Source of the DNA: Sulfurimonas sp. SAG-AH-194-I05
GTDB lineage: Bacteria > Campylobacterota > Campylobacteria > Campylobacterales > Sulfurimonadaceae
Assembly (NCBI RefSeq): GCF_029215955.1
Contig: NZ_JAEMVA010000003.1
Span: 27,199-91,198, forward strand
Reading direction: 5' to 3'
Length of the DNA stretch: 64,000 bases
Part shown: in pieces, positions 26,311 to 35,461 of the stretch
How positions within the stretch are numbered: the stretch's first letter is position 1
Layout: each line of letters opens with the position of its first letter
Notes under the pieces: generated by a model
Seen by the model: only the letters and a program-made list of their open reading frames with translations
Databases searched by the model: none
What the model was told of the DNA's origin: nothing
Position numbers and translations under genes: made by a program

Positions 26311-26781
26311 ATGAGTAAAAAAGATGTGTATCGTCCTAATGTCGCAATGATTATTATGTCGCATAATTATCCCCAAAAAAAAGAAATTTTTATCGCACAA
26401 AGAAATGATCTTCAAGGCATGTGGCAATTTCCTCAAGGTGGTATTGATAATGGTGAAGAGGTCAAGGATGCACTTTTTCGTGAACTTGAAGAAGAAGTAG
26501 GAACTCGTGATGCAAAAATAGTTGGAGAATTCCCTGAGTGGATTTCTTATGATTTCCCTGAGAGAATTGCGCAAAGAATGACACCTTATAAAGGTCAGAC
26601 GCAAAGATACTTTTTATTAAAGCTTGGTACAAATGCGAAAATTAATTTAGCTACAGAGCATCCAGAATTTGATGACTATAAATTTGTAAGTGTTGATGAA
26701 GTTCTCAATTCTACTGCACATTTTAAGAAACCTGTCTATGAAACTGTTGTAAAATATTTTATTAAAGAGGGATTACTGTAG
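26311..26781 (+). CDS. rppH: RNA pyrophosphohydrolase (Nudix)
   Basis: Removes pyrophosphate from mRNA 5' ends to trigger decay. 156 residues. Nudix box GGIDNGEEVKDALFRELEEEVG matches G-x5-E-x7-R-E-x2-E-E-x-G, preceded by WQFPQGG as in RppH. It leads the run rppH-lysC-hobA-holB-folP: lysC begins at the base after its stop codon, so they share a transcript. The same order is found in Helicobacter and Campylobacter. Confidence 0.93.
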   Translation: MSKKDVYRPNVAMIIMSHNYPQKKEIFIAQRNDLQGMWQFPQGGIDNGEEVKDALFRELEEEVGTRDAKIVGEFPEWISYDFPERIAQRMTPYKGQTQRYFLLKLGTNAKINLATEHPEFDDYKFVSVDEVLNSTAHFKKPVYETVVKYFIKEGLL

Positions 26782-27993
26782 ATGTTAATTGTTCAAAAAT
26801 TTGGTGGAACGAGTGTTGGTGACTTACAAAGAATTCAAAATGTTGCACATCGTGTAAGTGAAAATAAAAAAGCTGGTAATGATATAGTAGTTGTAGTTTC
26901 TGCTATGAGTGGTGAGACAAATAAGCTTGTAGGGTACGCTGAGCATTTCTCTAAAAATCCTTCTGCTCCTGAGATGGATATGCTTTTAAGTTCAGGGGAA
27001 CGTGTAACAGCATCACTTTTAGCTATTGCTCTTCAAGAGTTAGGGCATGATGCAGTTGCTATGACTGGTCGCAAAGCTGGAATTATTACAGACACGGCAC
27101 ACACAAAAGCAAGAATCGAAGAGATTAACCCTTCTGTAATGCAGGCTATAATAAAAGAGGGAAAAATCATTGTTCTTGCTGGTTTTCAAGGTGTCAATGC
27201 AAATGGTGACGTAACAACACTTGGACGTGGTGGAAGCGACCTCTCTGCTGTAGCAGTTGCAGGAGCATTAAAAGCTGACCTTTGTGAAATATATACAGAC
27301 GTAAGTGGTATTTACACAACGGACCCTCGCATAGAATCAAAAGCAAAAAAATTAGATAAAATTTCTTATGATGAAATGTTAGAACTTGCATCTATGGGAG
27401 CTAAAGTACTGCAAAATCGTTCTGTAGAAATGGCTAAAAAACTCAATGTCAATTTAGTAACGCGAACAAGTTTCTCAAATGAAGAGGGAACATTAATAAC
27501 AAAGGAAGAAAATATCATGGAAGCACCATTAGTAAGTGGAATAGCACTCGACAGAAATCAAGCACGTATCTCATTAATGGGTGTTAAAGATAAGCCAGGT
27601 ATTGCTTCTGAAATTTTTACAAAATTAGCAGAGTCTGAAGTAAATATAGATGTAATTATTCAAAATAAGTCACATGATGGAACTACAAATATTGACTTTA
27701 CTGTTCCCGTTAGTGATTTACATCATGCAAAAACTATAGTAGATACTTTTGTTAAAAGTGGAGATATTACAGATGATTCTTATAATGAAGATATTTGTAA
27801 GGTATCTGTTGTTGGTGTTGGCATGAAATCACATGCTGGGGTTGCAGCCCTTGCTTTTTCAACTATGGCAGATAACAACATCAACATTAACATGATTTCA
27901 ACCTCAGAAATCAAAGTTTCAATGGTTATTGATGAAAAATATGCTGAACTTGCAGTACGTGGCTTGCACGATGCCTATGAATTAGATAAGTAA
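26782..27993 (+). CDS. lysC: Aspartate kinase
   Basis: First step of the lysine/threonine/methionine pathway: phosphorylates aspartate. 403 residues. N-terminal kinase domain with KFGGTSVGDLQRI and LGRGGSDLSAVAVA (substrate and ATP-binding), then two ACT domains (about 265-400; for example GVKDKPGIASEIFTKLAE and ISTSEIKVSMVI) for feedback inhibition by lysine and/or threonine. No internal start for a separate beta subunit was obvious. Adjacent to rppH without a gap and 7 bases from hobA. Confidence 0.96.
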   Translation: MLIVQKFGGTSVGDLQRIQNVAHRVSENKKAGNDIVVVVSAMSGETNKLVGYAEHFSKNPSAPEMDMLLSSGERVTASLLAIALQELGHDAVAMTGRKAGIITDTAHTKARIEEINPSVMQAIIKEGKIIVLAGFQGVNANGDVTTLGRGGSDLSAVAVAGALKADLCEIYTDVSGIYTTDPRIESKAKKLDKISYDEMLELASMGAKVLQNRSVEMAKKLNVNLVTRTSFSNEEGTLITKEENIMEAPLVSGIALDRNQARISLMGVKDKPGIASEIFTKLAESEVNIDVIIQNKSHDGTTNIDFTVPVSDLHHAKTIVDTFVKSGDITDDSYNEDICKVSVVGVGMKSHAGVAALAFSTMADNNININMISTSEIKVSMVIDEKYAELAVRGLHDAYELDK

Positions 27994-28000
27994 TTCCCAC

Positions 28001-28561
28001 ATGTCAGACTATATACCAGACTTTGCACAGTGGAGTCTTGATGCAATTCGTGATGAAGATGGAGCATTAAGTTGGCTAGAAGAGCAAAGGTTTAACTGGG
28101 CAACAACTTCTTCTTCTGCTTTGAGTGAAATACTTGAAGGAAAAACAATTATTCTCATAACGGACGAGAAAAGAAAATGGTTTGAGAACTATATTTTAAC
28201 TTCTATAAATAGCGATAAAATTGACAGACCACTCTTACCTATAGTCAGCATAGACAGTATTTATAAGCATTATAATCATATAACGGGTGGAGAGATGATA
28301 GATGTCTTAGACGATATGATTTCACTCTCCTATAAAGATAATTATATTTTTTGGTATATTGGTGGGGGTGATGATAAACGTGCAGATATTGCTAAGAGAA
28401 AAGAAACTTCTTACTTTTGGGTTTTTGATGAAGAATTTCATAATGCTTTTACATTAAAGTCCTATGACTCACATTTAGATATTAAACTTTTACAACTCTA
28501 TAGACTTTTTAATGCCTCATTAAATGCTGCGATGTTTGGAGAAGTTGATGTTACTTCATGA
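28001..28561 (+). CDS. hobA: DnaA-binding initiation factor HobA
   Basis: Campylobacterota-specific protein that binds DnaA domain I as a tetramer and promotes its assembly at oriC, the functional counterpart of DiaA. 186 residues. Recognised from the N-terminus (PDFAQWSLDAIRDEDGALSW), the segment FWYIGGGDDKR and its location between lysC and holB, exactly as in H. pylori. Overlaps holB by 14 bases, so its level may be coupled to the clamp-loader subunit. It is a strong taxonomic marker for the window. Confidence 0.93.
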   Translation: MSDYIPDFAQWSLDAIRDEDGALSWLEEQRFNWATTSSSALSEILEGKTIILITDEKRKWFENYILTSINSDKIDRPLLPIVSIDSIYKHYNHITGGEMIDVLDDMISLSYKDNYIFWYIGGGDDKRADIAKRKETSYFWVFDEEFHNAFTLKSYDSHLDIKLLQLYRLFNASLNAAMFGEVDVTS

Positions 28562-29168
28562 GAATAAAAAAAGTCATATAGTACTTAGCTCTGAGATAGA
28601 AGCGTATTTTGAAAAACTTCAAGAAGAACTATCGCCCCACAGAGTTATAGGCTTTTTAGAAGAAACCGAATTTAAACTTGATAATGCAAAGGCTGTTATT
28701 AAAGAAGCGTATATTAGTGAATCTCAAACAAAATATTTAGTTTTAGGTGCAAATAGTTTTAATAGTGTTTCCCAAAATTCCTTGCTAAAAATTTTAGAAG
28801 AACCTCCCAAAAATATAGAAATTATTATTATTACCCCATCAAAATCAAATCTTTTAGCTACTGTTCGTTCACGTCTTCCTATTGTAAAAGGAGATGTAAA
28901 TCATGAAGCACCCAAAATTGATTTAAATCTTTTACGCATTGATTATGCACATGTATTTACATTTTTAAAAGCAAATGTAAGGGTTTCAAAAGTAGATGCG
29001 AAGCAACTTGTAGAAGCAATATATTATAGAGCTACCGTTGTGGATAAACTTCTTCTTTCAAAAAAGCAATTAAATAACTTTGATATGGCGTACAGACTTT
29101 TAGAATTAAATTCAAAACCACAGAATGTCTTTTCCATGTTACTTATGAGTTTTGTAGGGGAAAGGTAA
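28548..29168 (+). CDS. holB: DNA polymerase III delta' subunit (short form)
   Basis: Clamp-loader subunit. About 206 residues from the ATG at 28548 (MLLHENKKSHIVLSSEIEAY), which overlaps the hobA stop. The AAA+ core is reduced: the region NSFNSVSQNSLLKILEEPPKNIEIIIITPSKSNLLATVRSR matches the sensor-1 and LLKxLEEPP motifs of delta', but no Walker A is present, as usual for delta'. Short forms of this length are standard in this phylum. Followed directly by folP. Confidence 0.85.
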   Translation: MLLHENKKSHIVLSSEIEAYFEKLQEELSPHRVIGFLEETEFKLDNAKAVIKEAYISESQTKYLVLGANSFNSVSQNSLLKILEEPPKNIEIIIITPSKSNLLATVRSRLPIVKGDVNHEAPKIDLNLLRIDYAHVFTFLKANVRVSKVDAKQLVEAIYYRATVVDKLLLSKKQLNNFDMAYRLLELNSKPQNVFSMLLMSFVGER

Positions 29169-30311
29169 ATGCAAATTGAAAAGATTTCAAGTGATATCAA
29201 TGCGAAGAAACTTTTAACAGAAATAGGTGTTGATGGTGGTGGTATAAAAATACTTGCCTCAAAAATGAAAACACATACCTTATACATTCGAGATTTACAT
29301 GTGGGGGCTGCAAATATACTCAAACAAGATGCACTCTCAATAGGGGCAGATTTAGCAGTACCAAAGGGTACAGTAACTGCAACAACTTCACATGTAAACT
29401 GTATACTTATAGCTACGAGTAAACAACTTCAAATACTAAGTAAAAAAGAACTTGCACAACCTTTTGGTTTAAAAGAAGTAGCAAAAAAGCTATCTCAAAT
29501 TCTTAAAGTACGAGAGCCTTCACATGTGGATATAATGGGTGTACTTAATGCGAATGAAGATAGCTTTTTTGAAGCAAGTAGGTTTAATGAAAAAAATGCA
29601 ATCATTAAAATAGAAAATATGATAGAAGATGGTGCTAGTATAATCGATATTGGAGGTGTTTCTTCAAGACCGAATGCTCCAATAGTAAGCCCAAAAGAAG
29701 AGCTCAAAAGAGTAGCACCCATTTTAAAGCTTATATATGATAGAAAACTCTATGAAAAGACATGTTTTAGTATAGATTCTTGTACACCAAATGTAATTGC
29801 CAAGGCTCTCGAGAGTGGTTTTAGTATGGTTAATGATATAACTGGACTAAAGAATGATACAGTGTGTAGCTTATGTGCTACGTACAATACTCATGTAGTT
29901 ATTATGCATATGAAGGGAACACCTCAAACGATGCAAGATAATCCACAATATTCACATGTATTAAGTGAGGTATATTCATTTTTAGAACAAAGAATTCAAA
30001 AAGCAGAATCTTTTGGGATAAGTGATATTGTAGTAGATGTAGGGGTAGGTTTTGGAAAGTCTCTTCAAGATAATCTTTCTCTTATTAAAAATTTAGAACA
30101 TTTTTCAACTTTAAAAAGAAAGATTTTAGTAGGTGCCTCAAGAAAATCAATGATAAATTTAATAACTCCCTCTTCTACAGAAGAAAGATTAGCGGGGACA
30201 TTAACCTTACATTTAGAAGCCCTTAGAAACGGGGCCTCTATACTTCGAGTGCATGACGTAAAAGAACATGCGCAAGCTGTTGCTGTATATAAGGCATTGA
30301 AAAATAAGTAG
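29169..30311 (+). CDS. folP: Dihydropteroate synthase with N-terminal extension
   Basis: Makes dihydropteroate from pterin pyrophosphate and p-aminobenzoate in folate synthesis; sulfonamide target. 380 residues: about 110 N-terminal residues of unknown role, then the TIM-barrel domain. Visible motifs: VDIMGVLNANEDSFFE, where the usual NVTPDSFSDGG loop is diverged, DIGGVSSRPNAPIVS, SIDSCTPNVIAKAL, MVNDITGL and MHMKGTPQTMQDNP. The N-terminal extension and the hobA-holB-folP order match H. pylori. Loop divergence could affect sulfonamide response, but this is not testable from sequence. Confidence 0.9.
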   Translation: MQIEKISSDINAKKLLTEIGVDGGGIKILASKMKTHTLYIRDLHVGAANILKQDALSIGADLAVPKGTVTATTSHVNCILIATSKQLQILSKKELAQPFGLKEVAKKLSQILKVREPSHVDIMGVLNANEDSFFEASRFNEKNAIIKIENMIEDGASIIDIGGVSSRPNAPIVSPKEELKRVAPILKLIYDRKLYEKTCFSIDSCTPNVIAKALESGFSMVNDITGLKNDTVCSLCATYNTHVVIMHMKGTPQTMQDNPQYSHVLSEVYSFLEQRIQKAESFGISDIVVDVGVGFGKSLQDNLSLIKNLEHFSTLKRKILVGASRKSMINLITPSSTEERLAGTLTLHLEALRNGASILRVHDVKEHAQAVAVYKALKNK

Positions 30312-30336
30312 GAGGGCATAAATAAGGTTAAAACCC

Positions 30337-31983
30337 TTAAATCATAATACCCTTAATCATAAAGAATAATAAACCTGCAAGTATTGCAGCAGCTGGAACA
30401 GTAATAATCCATGCAGCGAAGATTTTTTTCATTGCATCTCTTTTTACATACTCAACTTTTTTCGTTTGTTTTAAATGTCTTTTTGTAGATTTTATAAGTT
30501 TGTTTTCTTCACGTCTAAGCTTATAAAGTTCTACTATTCTTTCATACTCTGCTTCAACTTTATTTTCTTTTGCTTCAAGAGTACGAAGCTCTTTTGTATA
30601 GGCTTCAAATGTTGCCTTTTCATCTTCAAGTATTTTCAAGTCATCTTCAATTGTTGATTGAGGAGACGTCAAGTGTAAGTATTCCCGTAAGAAACCCACA
30701 CCAAAAACACCACCAATCGCGATATGGGTAGAACTCACAGGAAGTCCAAGTTGCGAAGCGATAATAACAGTAATAGACGCAGCCATAGCAATAGAAAATG
30801 CTCTCATTTGGTCAAGCTCTGTTATTTCTGTACCAACTGTCTTGATAAGCTTAGGACCATAAAGAGCAAGTCCTAGAGCAATACCAAGAGCACCAACACC
30901 CATAACCCATAAAGGAATTTCAGCCTTAGATGAAATGCCACCGTTAATAACTGCATCGTTAATTGCAGCTAAAGGACCAATAGCATTTGCAACATCATTT
31001 GCACCATGCGCAAAGCTTAAAAGTGCAGCTGAAAAAATAAGAGGAATAGTGAAGAGTGTGTTTACCGATGCTTTGGTATTTTCCATCATAGTGGCATTTG
31101 ATTTTAGTTTAGCAGTCATTGAAATAAATACAATAATTGCAACAATAAATCCCATAATTAAAGCTGTCATTAAAGTAGGTTTTTTTGTAACTTCTATGGC
31201 TACTAAAGGAAGAGAATTAAGCAGGTCTAGGATTGATGGCCATATTTTTTTGAGACCTTTAAGTGTGAGGTATGTAACAAATGCCCATGCCATAATCGCT
31301 ACAAAAACAGGTACCCATTTTTTTGCGGCAGCTACTTTATCTTCTTTAAAGACAATAGATTTTTTAATAGAGTAAAGAAATGCAGCAGCAATAATACCAC
31401 CAAGAACAGGTGAAATCACCCATGAAGCAGCAATTTTCAACATCGTTCCCCAGTCAACAATACTAAAACCAGCAGCAGCAATTCCAGCACCCATAACACC
31501 ACCAACAATAGAATGTGTTGTAGAAACAGGAGCTTTCATCATCGTTGCAAAGTTAAGCCAAAGAGCAGCAGCTAAAAGAGCCGCCATCATTGCCCAAATA
31601 AAAGGGTCAGCATTACCACCAAAAGCAGAAATATCTATAATTCCCTTTTTGATTGTTTTTACAACTTCACCCCCAGCGATTAAAGCACCAGCTGCTTCAA
31701 AAATAGCAGCAATTATAATAGCCGTAGTCATCGTAAGTGCTTTAGAACCAACTGCTGGTCCTACGTTGTTAGCAACATCATTAGCACCAATGTTCATTGC
31801 CATATACGCACCAATAAGGGCAGCTACTGCTAAGAACATATTGTTGGAAATACCCCCATTACTCAAAAAGCTAAATGTTAGTACAGCTACCATAAAAAAG
31901 AGTGCCATACCTAGACGAATAAAGTCTGTACCACTCTCTTTTAACGCTTTTCTCTCAAGTTTATTCATTGTTTGTATTTCCAT
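30337..31983 (-). CDS. pit: Inorganic phosphate transporter, PiT family
   Basis: Cation-coupled phosphate permease. 548 residues from the ATG at 31983 (MEIQTMNKLERK), which has GGAG 5 bases upstream. Two PiT repeats are visible: GANDVANNVGPAVGSKALT and HGANDVANAIGPLAAI, plus APVSTTHSIVGG and LPVSSTHIAIGG. Between the last repeats and the final helix is a charged coiled-coil of about 90 residues (EDEKATFEAYTKELRTLEAKE region), longer than in E. coli PitA. No PhoU/DUF47 partner is adjacent. Convergent with folP. Confidence 0.92.
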   Translation of the reverse strand: MEIQTMNKLERKALKESGTDFIRLGMALFFMVAVLTFSFLSNGGISNNMFLAVAALIGAYMAMNIGANDVANNVGPAVGSKALTMTTAIIIAAIFEAAGALIAGGEVVKTIKKGIIDISAFGGNADPFIWAMMAALLAAALWLNFATMMKAPVSTTHSIVGGVMGAGIAAAGFSIVDWGTMLKIAASWVISPVLGGIIAAAFLYSIKKSIVFKEDKVAAAKKWVPVFVAIMAWAFVTYLTLKGLKKIWPSILDLLNSLPLVAIEVTKKPTLMTALIMGFIVAIIVFISMTAKLKSNATMMENTKASVNTLFTIPLIFSAALLSFAHGANDVANAIGPLAAINDAVINGGISSKAEIPLWVMGVGALGIALGLALYGPKLIKTVGTEITELDQMRAFSIAMAASITVIIASQLGLPVSSTHIAIGGVFGVGFLREYLHLTSPQSTIEDDLKILEDEKATFEAYTKELRTLEAKENKVEAEYERIVELYKLRREENKLIKSTKRHLKQTKKVEYVKRDAMKKIFAAWIITVPAAAILAGLLFFMIKGIMI

Positions 31984-32048
31984 GCTGACTCCGCATTTAA
32001 TTTTATAGTACAATTATACTCTTATAACGATTACAAGATGATTACAAT

Positions 32049-32573
32049 TTACTTTTTAATATATGCTTTGATTATTTCTTGACGTTCTAATGGTCTATCA
32101 CCAGGCATTGTCTGAATGCTATTGAGTTTATTAAGTGTTATAAAAGACTCTTTTGTTGCTTGCCCAAAAATAGTATGTCTTCCATTGAGCCAATGTGCTT
32201 TTCCTGTAGTAATAAAAAACTGGCTACCATTCGTATATGGTCCTGCATTTGCCATTGCTAAAACTCCGTATTTATCAAACATTTTACCTTTAAATTCATC
32301 TTTAAATGCTTTTCCCCAAATACTCTCACCACCACGACCACTCTCAGTAGGGTCACCACCTTGAATCATAAAATTTTTAATGATTCTATGAAAAGCAATT
32401 TTGTCATAGTAGCCATTTTTAATATGTGTCATAAAGTTCTCAACTGCTAATGGAGCAACATCAGGGAAAAGCTCTAGTTCGATATTTCCAGCTGTTGTTT
32501 CAAGAACAACATGTGGGTTAGCTTGTAAGTTAAGCGACAAAAGTAATAAAAGCGATAGTAGTATTTTTTTCAA
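32049..32573 (-). CDS. Periplasmic cyclophilin-type peptidyl-prolyl isomerase
   Basis: 174 residues. Signal peptide MKKILLSLLLLLSLNLQA, then a complete cyclophilin domain: ENFMTHIKNGYYDKIAFHRIIKNFMIQGGDPTESG, LAMANAGPYTNGSQFFIT and HWLNGRHTIFGQ. The catalytic Arg lies in FHRIIKNFMIQGGDP. Third proline isomerase in the window and the only cyclophilin. It begins 1 base after the msrB stop codon, so co-transcription with msrB is likely; both act on damaged or misfolded proteins. Confidence 0.93.
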   Translation of the reverse strand: MKKILLSLLLLLSLNLQANPHVVLETTAGNIELELFPDVAPLAVENFMTHIKNGYYDKIAFHRIIKNFMIQGGDPTESGRGGESIWGKAFKDEFKGKMFDKYGVLAMANAGPYTNGSQFFITTGKAHWLNGRHTIFGQATKESFITLNKLNSIQTMPGDRPLERQEIIKAYIKK

Positions 32574-32574
32574 A

Positions 32575-32961
32575 TTATTTTCCTTTAAAGTTTAGTGAAA
32601 CAGAATTTATGCAGTAACGTAAGCCAGTTGGATCTGGACCATCTGGAAATACATGCCCTAAATGTGCGTCACAAGAGAGACAACGTACTTCAACTCTCGC
32701 CATACCAATAGAGTCGTCTTTAATCTCTCGTATTGCATCTTCTATCCCTTCGTAATAGCTTGGCCAACCTGTACCTGAGTCAAATTTTGTATCTGATTCA
32801 AATAGTAGAGCATCACAACATGTACATGTATAAATCCCTTCTTCTGTATTGGTATAATATTTTCCAGAAAATGGAGCTTCTGTTCCTGCTTGACGACATA
32901 CATAAAATTCTTCAGAGCTAAGTTGCTCTTGCCATTCTTTGTTTGTTTTTGTTACTTTCAA
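32575..32961 (-). CDS. msrB: Peptide-methionine (R)-S-oxide reductase
   Basis: Repairs the R-epimer of methionine sulfoxide in proteins. 128 residues. Zinc cysteines in [11 protein letters not shown] and [17 protein letters not shown], catalytic Cys in [13 protein letters not shown]. The start is TTG with AAGGA 6 bases upstream, inside the 3' end of the helicase-like gene (44-base overlap). No MsrA domain is fused. No signal peptide, so cytoplasmic. Confidence 0.95.
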   Translation of the reverse strand: MKVTKTNKEWQEQLSSEEFYVCRQAGTEAPFSGKYYTNTEEGIYTCTCCDALLFESDTKFDSGTGWPSYYEGIEDAIREIKDDSIGMARVEVRCLSCDAHLGHVFPDGPDPTGLRYCINSVSLNFKGK

Positions 32962-34384
32962 AGTTATTCCTTAGTAAATTTAAATTATCACTCTCATTTT
33001 GGTAAAGTACATAGACACATTCCTGAGATAAATTATAAGCATAGTGTAGCTCATTGACGTTAACAAGATCAATATCTACTAAGATTATGTATTTCTTTTC
33101 TAAAGCATACATTTCTTTATAAGAGGACAATAGAAGACTATTTATATCTTGGTCTATAAAACATTTTTCGCCATCATGAAAAGATATATCTTCTCCAATA
33201 AAATCCTCCAAATCATCTTTTAATTTGAGTTTACTTGGATTTTCAGCAAGGATTGCTATATCTGTTACATGTACCGTTTTAAGAAGAGAAGAGACTATTT
33301 GTATAGCTTTAGCATGTGGATTAGACTCCTCATATAAGACACTTCTACTTTTATATGTCTTTACTAAATCATTATTTTGCATATTTTGAGAGTTTTTCAC
33401 AATTATAATTTTGTTTTTTTCTCTCCTCTCTTCTAGTTGAGAAATAAACTCTTCTGTGTAAGATAAATAGTCATCACAAATAATAAGACCTTCAAATTTA
33501 GAATATTTTTTAACAAAAATTCTAGGAGTTATAATGTTAATTTTAGAAATATCTATTTCAATAAGTGCATATTCGATAGTATCAATAAGCCTCTTTTTAA
33601 GAATGTCACATGAATATTTTGTTGGTTTTATAATTATAATATTATAATTTGGATTTTTTAGATTTTCTATAATTGCTTTAAGTAAGATTGTACTTGTTTT
33701 TCCTGTATTTGGTAAAGATTCTAAGATTGTATAGTCATCCAATGCTTTATCTATAAAATTTCGCTGTTCTTTTGATGCAAAATGAACAGTTCCTTTGTTA
33801 TCTAAAATAGCGTATTGAACAAAAAGTGTAGTAAGTATTTCATTTATATTTGGTAATTTATTCTCAGAGAAAGAAAGATTCTCTAGTTTTGAAAGAATTT
33901 TTTGTTCATCTGTATCATTAAACATAATTTTTTTTGAAGGTAGGAGCGCTTGTATTGAAGTCTCTAAATGATTATATTGATCTTGATTAATATTTTCCAT
34001 AAGCAAGAAGTTAGAAATAGGAAGAATACTTTTATGCTTAATTTCGTTACATTTACGTTCTATAAAATGATGGGCTTGGTCAAATGCCAAATTACTGTTG
34101 TTTGAATCTACATTTTTTGCTTTTTCAATTTTCGAATTTTTCAAATCATCGTACGACCAATCTTTATGCTCAAAAAGAAATATACCACGTTTTTCATCTA
34201 AAATTATGAGTGGTAAAAATATTTTTTTTGCGTGATGGTACAGAATGATGTTTTCAAAAAGATGAAAATGTGGAATTACTTGTACCACGGCATAGAGTTT
34301 TTTTAAAAGTAATGATTCAGGTAATAGGAGAGTTTTTTTTGATTGTTTCTTAAAAAGTGATGTAAATGATGTTAGTATACTCAT
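32918..34384 (-). CDS. Degenerate superfamily-1 helicase-like ATPase with NERD-like N-terminus
   Basis: 488 residues, not matched to a named family. The N-terminal 130 residues ([31 protein letters not shown]) look like a nuclease-related NERD domain, but the catalytic set is not clear. The middle has a SF1-type Q-motif and Walker A ([16 protein letters not shown]) and a Walker B-like LIICDDYL. The C-terminal part ([21 protein letters not shown]) occupies the place of helicase motifs V and VI but lacks their usual arginines. Reads as a shortened, possibly non-unwinding relative of UvrD-like proteins. Overlaps msrB by 44 bases; HU gene lies just upstream. Confidence 0.6.
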   Translation of the reverse strand: MSILTSFTSLFKKQSKKTLLLPESLLLKKLYAVVQVIPHFHLFENIILYHHAKKIFLPLIILDEKRGIFLFEHKDWSYDDLKNSKIEKAKNVDSNNSNLAFDQAHHFIERKCNEIKHKSILPISNFLLMENINQDQYNHLETSIQALLPSKKIMFNDTDEQKILSKLENLSFSENKLPNINEILTTLFVQYAILDNKGTVHFASKEQRNFIDKALDDYTILESLPNTGKTSTILLKAIIENLKNPNYNIIIIKPTKYSCDILKKRLIDTIEYALIEIDISKINIITPRIFVKKYSKFEGLIICDDYLSYTEEFISQLEERREKNKIIIVKNSQNMQNNDLVKTYKSRSVLYEESNPHAKAIQIVSSLLKTVHVTDIAILAENPSKLKLKDDLEDFIGEDISFHDGEKCFIDQDINSLLLSSYKEMYALEKKYIILVDIDLVNVNELHYAYNLSQECVYVLYQNESDNLNLLRNNFESNKNKQRMARAT

Positions 34385-34403
34385 TTAGTGCTCAATAGTA
34401 TAC

Positions 34404-34418
34404 TGACCCAAAGGGTCA
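34404..34418. terminator. Hairpin after the HU gene
   Basis: TGACCC / GGGTCA (6 bp, loop AAA), located between the HU stop codon and the helicase-like gene. No T-run follows on the minus strand, so it may attenuate rather than terminate, or stabilise the HU mRNA 3' end. Confidence 0.4.
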
Positions 34419-34430
34419 ATATAAAATGTA

Positions 34431-34715
34431 TTATTTACCAGCTGCAACACGGTCTTTAAGACCTTTACCAGCTTTAAATTTAGGAACCATTTTGTCCTGA
34501 GTTGTATAAGTTTTATCAGTTCCTGGAACTTTACCACTTTTACCTTTTTGCAAAGCTGCGGTAAAACTACCAAAACCAACTAAAGATACATCTTCTTTTT
34601 TCACTAGTGCCGATGTAATAGCTTCTGTAAATGCTGCGATTGCTTTTTCTGCTTCAACTTTAGTTTTGTAGTCACCACTTGTTTGTACTAATTCAACGAA
34701 TTGTGCTTTATTCAT
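34431..34715 (-). CDS. hup: HU-family DNA-binding protein
   Basis: Nucleoid protein, 94 residues, normal length. MNKAQFVELVQTSGDYKTKVEAEKAI is the dimerisation part, VSLVGFGSFTAALQKGKSGKVPG leads into the DNA-binding arm (TDKTYTTQDKMVPKFKAGKGL). The usual RNP sequence at the arm tip is replaced by GTD, a common variation in this phylum. The upstream gap holds a small hairpin AACGG/CCGTT (34754-34778 area). Confidence 0.95.
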   Translation of the reverse strand: MNKAQFVELVQTSGDYKTKVEAEKAIAAFTEAITSALVKKEDVSLVGFGSFTAALQKGKSGKVPGTDKTYTTQDKMVPKFKAGKGLKDRVAAGK

Positions 34716-34811
34716 AAAATACCCTTGGATTCATAAAGATTTCCGAAATTATCTACTTTGAAACGGAAAGACCGTTATGATGAAATAATTCAGCTGTAGA
34801 CACTTTATAAT

Positions 34812-35045
34812 TTATTTGCTTAAAAATTTCTTCTTTTTAATATAAAAGCGTATTAAATTAACAAAACTTTTCGATTTGAAGCCATGTAGCAAATGATTTA
34901 AATGCTTTTTTAAGAAAAGATTGTTTTTATCTGGAATAATTAAAGGTAATATTTCTTTCATTTTTCCAAATTTTCTATTATTCGTATGTATTGATAAAAA
35001 TACGTCATCTAAAGCTTCTCTCTCTCTTTGGGATAAAACACTCAT
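34812..35045 (-). CDS. Small basic protein paired with an HTH regulator, unknown function
   Basis: 77 residues, rich in Lys, Leu and Phe, no recognised domain. Its N-terminus (SVLSQREREALDDVFLSIHTNNRKFGKM) is helical; the C-terminus is strongly basic (YIKKKKFLSK). It starts directly after the stop codon of the HTH gene at 35046-35288, so the two are co-translated. Could be a partner or effector of the regulator; nothing more can be said. Confidence 0.55.
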   Translation of the reverse strand: MSVLSQREREALDDVFLSIHTNNRKFGKMKEILPLIIPDKNNLFLKKHLNHLLHGFKSKSFVNLIRFYIKKKKFLSK

Positions 35046-35288
35046 TTAATGATCCTCTAAACGATTGATTTTTCGTACAGTACGGATAACCTCATCATCA
35101 TCTAGTTTCCCTAACATCTTCATAACTACGCTAGCAGCTTGAGGCTTTGCACGACCCAGTTTCCAGTCTTGGTATGTTCGCATAGATATTCCTAGTGATA
35201 AAGACATCTCTTTGAGAGAGATTTTTTTACCATTTTTTTGAGATTCTAAAGAGTTATGAAGAATATTAAATACATCATCAATTTTCAT
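35046..35288 (-). CDS. Small XRE-type helix-turn-helix regulator
   Basis: 80 residues. The segment ISLKEMSLSLGISMRTYQDWKLGRAKP is a helix-turn-helix of the lambda-repressor type; N- and C-terminal residues would form flanking helices. On the minus strand TATAAT lies only 6 bases before the ATG, so the mRNA may be leaderless. The DNA upstream contains a 21-bp-phased repeat array (35298-35397) that is the natural candidate for its operator. Downstream partner at 34812-35045. Confidence 0.7.
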   Translation of the reverse strand: MKIDDVFNILHNSLESQKNGKKISLKEMSLSLGISMRTYQDWKLGRAKPQAASVVMKMLGKLDDDEVIRTVRKINRLEDH

Positions 35289-35297
35289 GGATGTATT

Positions 35298-35397
35298 ATA
35301 CGGAATATATTCTTAATAATACATTATAATTTATTATAAATACAGTATAAGTTATATTAACTACACAAATAAGTAGTAAAAATACATTATAACTTAT
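35298..35397. repeat. Five direct repeats at exact 21-bp period upstream of the HTH gene
   Basis: Copies of about 16 bp related to ATACATTATAATTTAT start at 35298, 35319, 35340, 35361 and 35382. Copies at 35319, 35340 and 35382 agree at 13 or more of 16 positions; those at 35298 and 35361 are degenerate (10 and 8 matches). The 21-bp step places all copies on one DNA face. A perfect 12-bp palindrome ACGGTTAACCGT follows at 35405-35416. Confidence 0.65.
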
Positions 35398-35461
35398 TTA
35401 TAACACGGTTAACCGTATATTTTAAGGATACTCATAGATATTTGTTTATTATTGTAAAAAA

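Noticed and set aside
30935..32008. Plus-strand open frames opposite the phosphate permease gene
   Set aside because: Hydrophobic-looking translations arise from the antisense of membrane helices; PiT motifs fix the real gene on the minus strand.
35298..35397. Repeat array considered as a CRISPR
   Set aside because: Repeats are only 16 bp, 5-bp gaps are not spacers, and no cas gene is present; operator-like phasing fits better.
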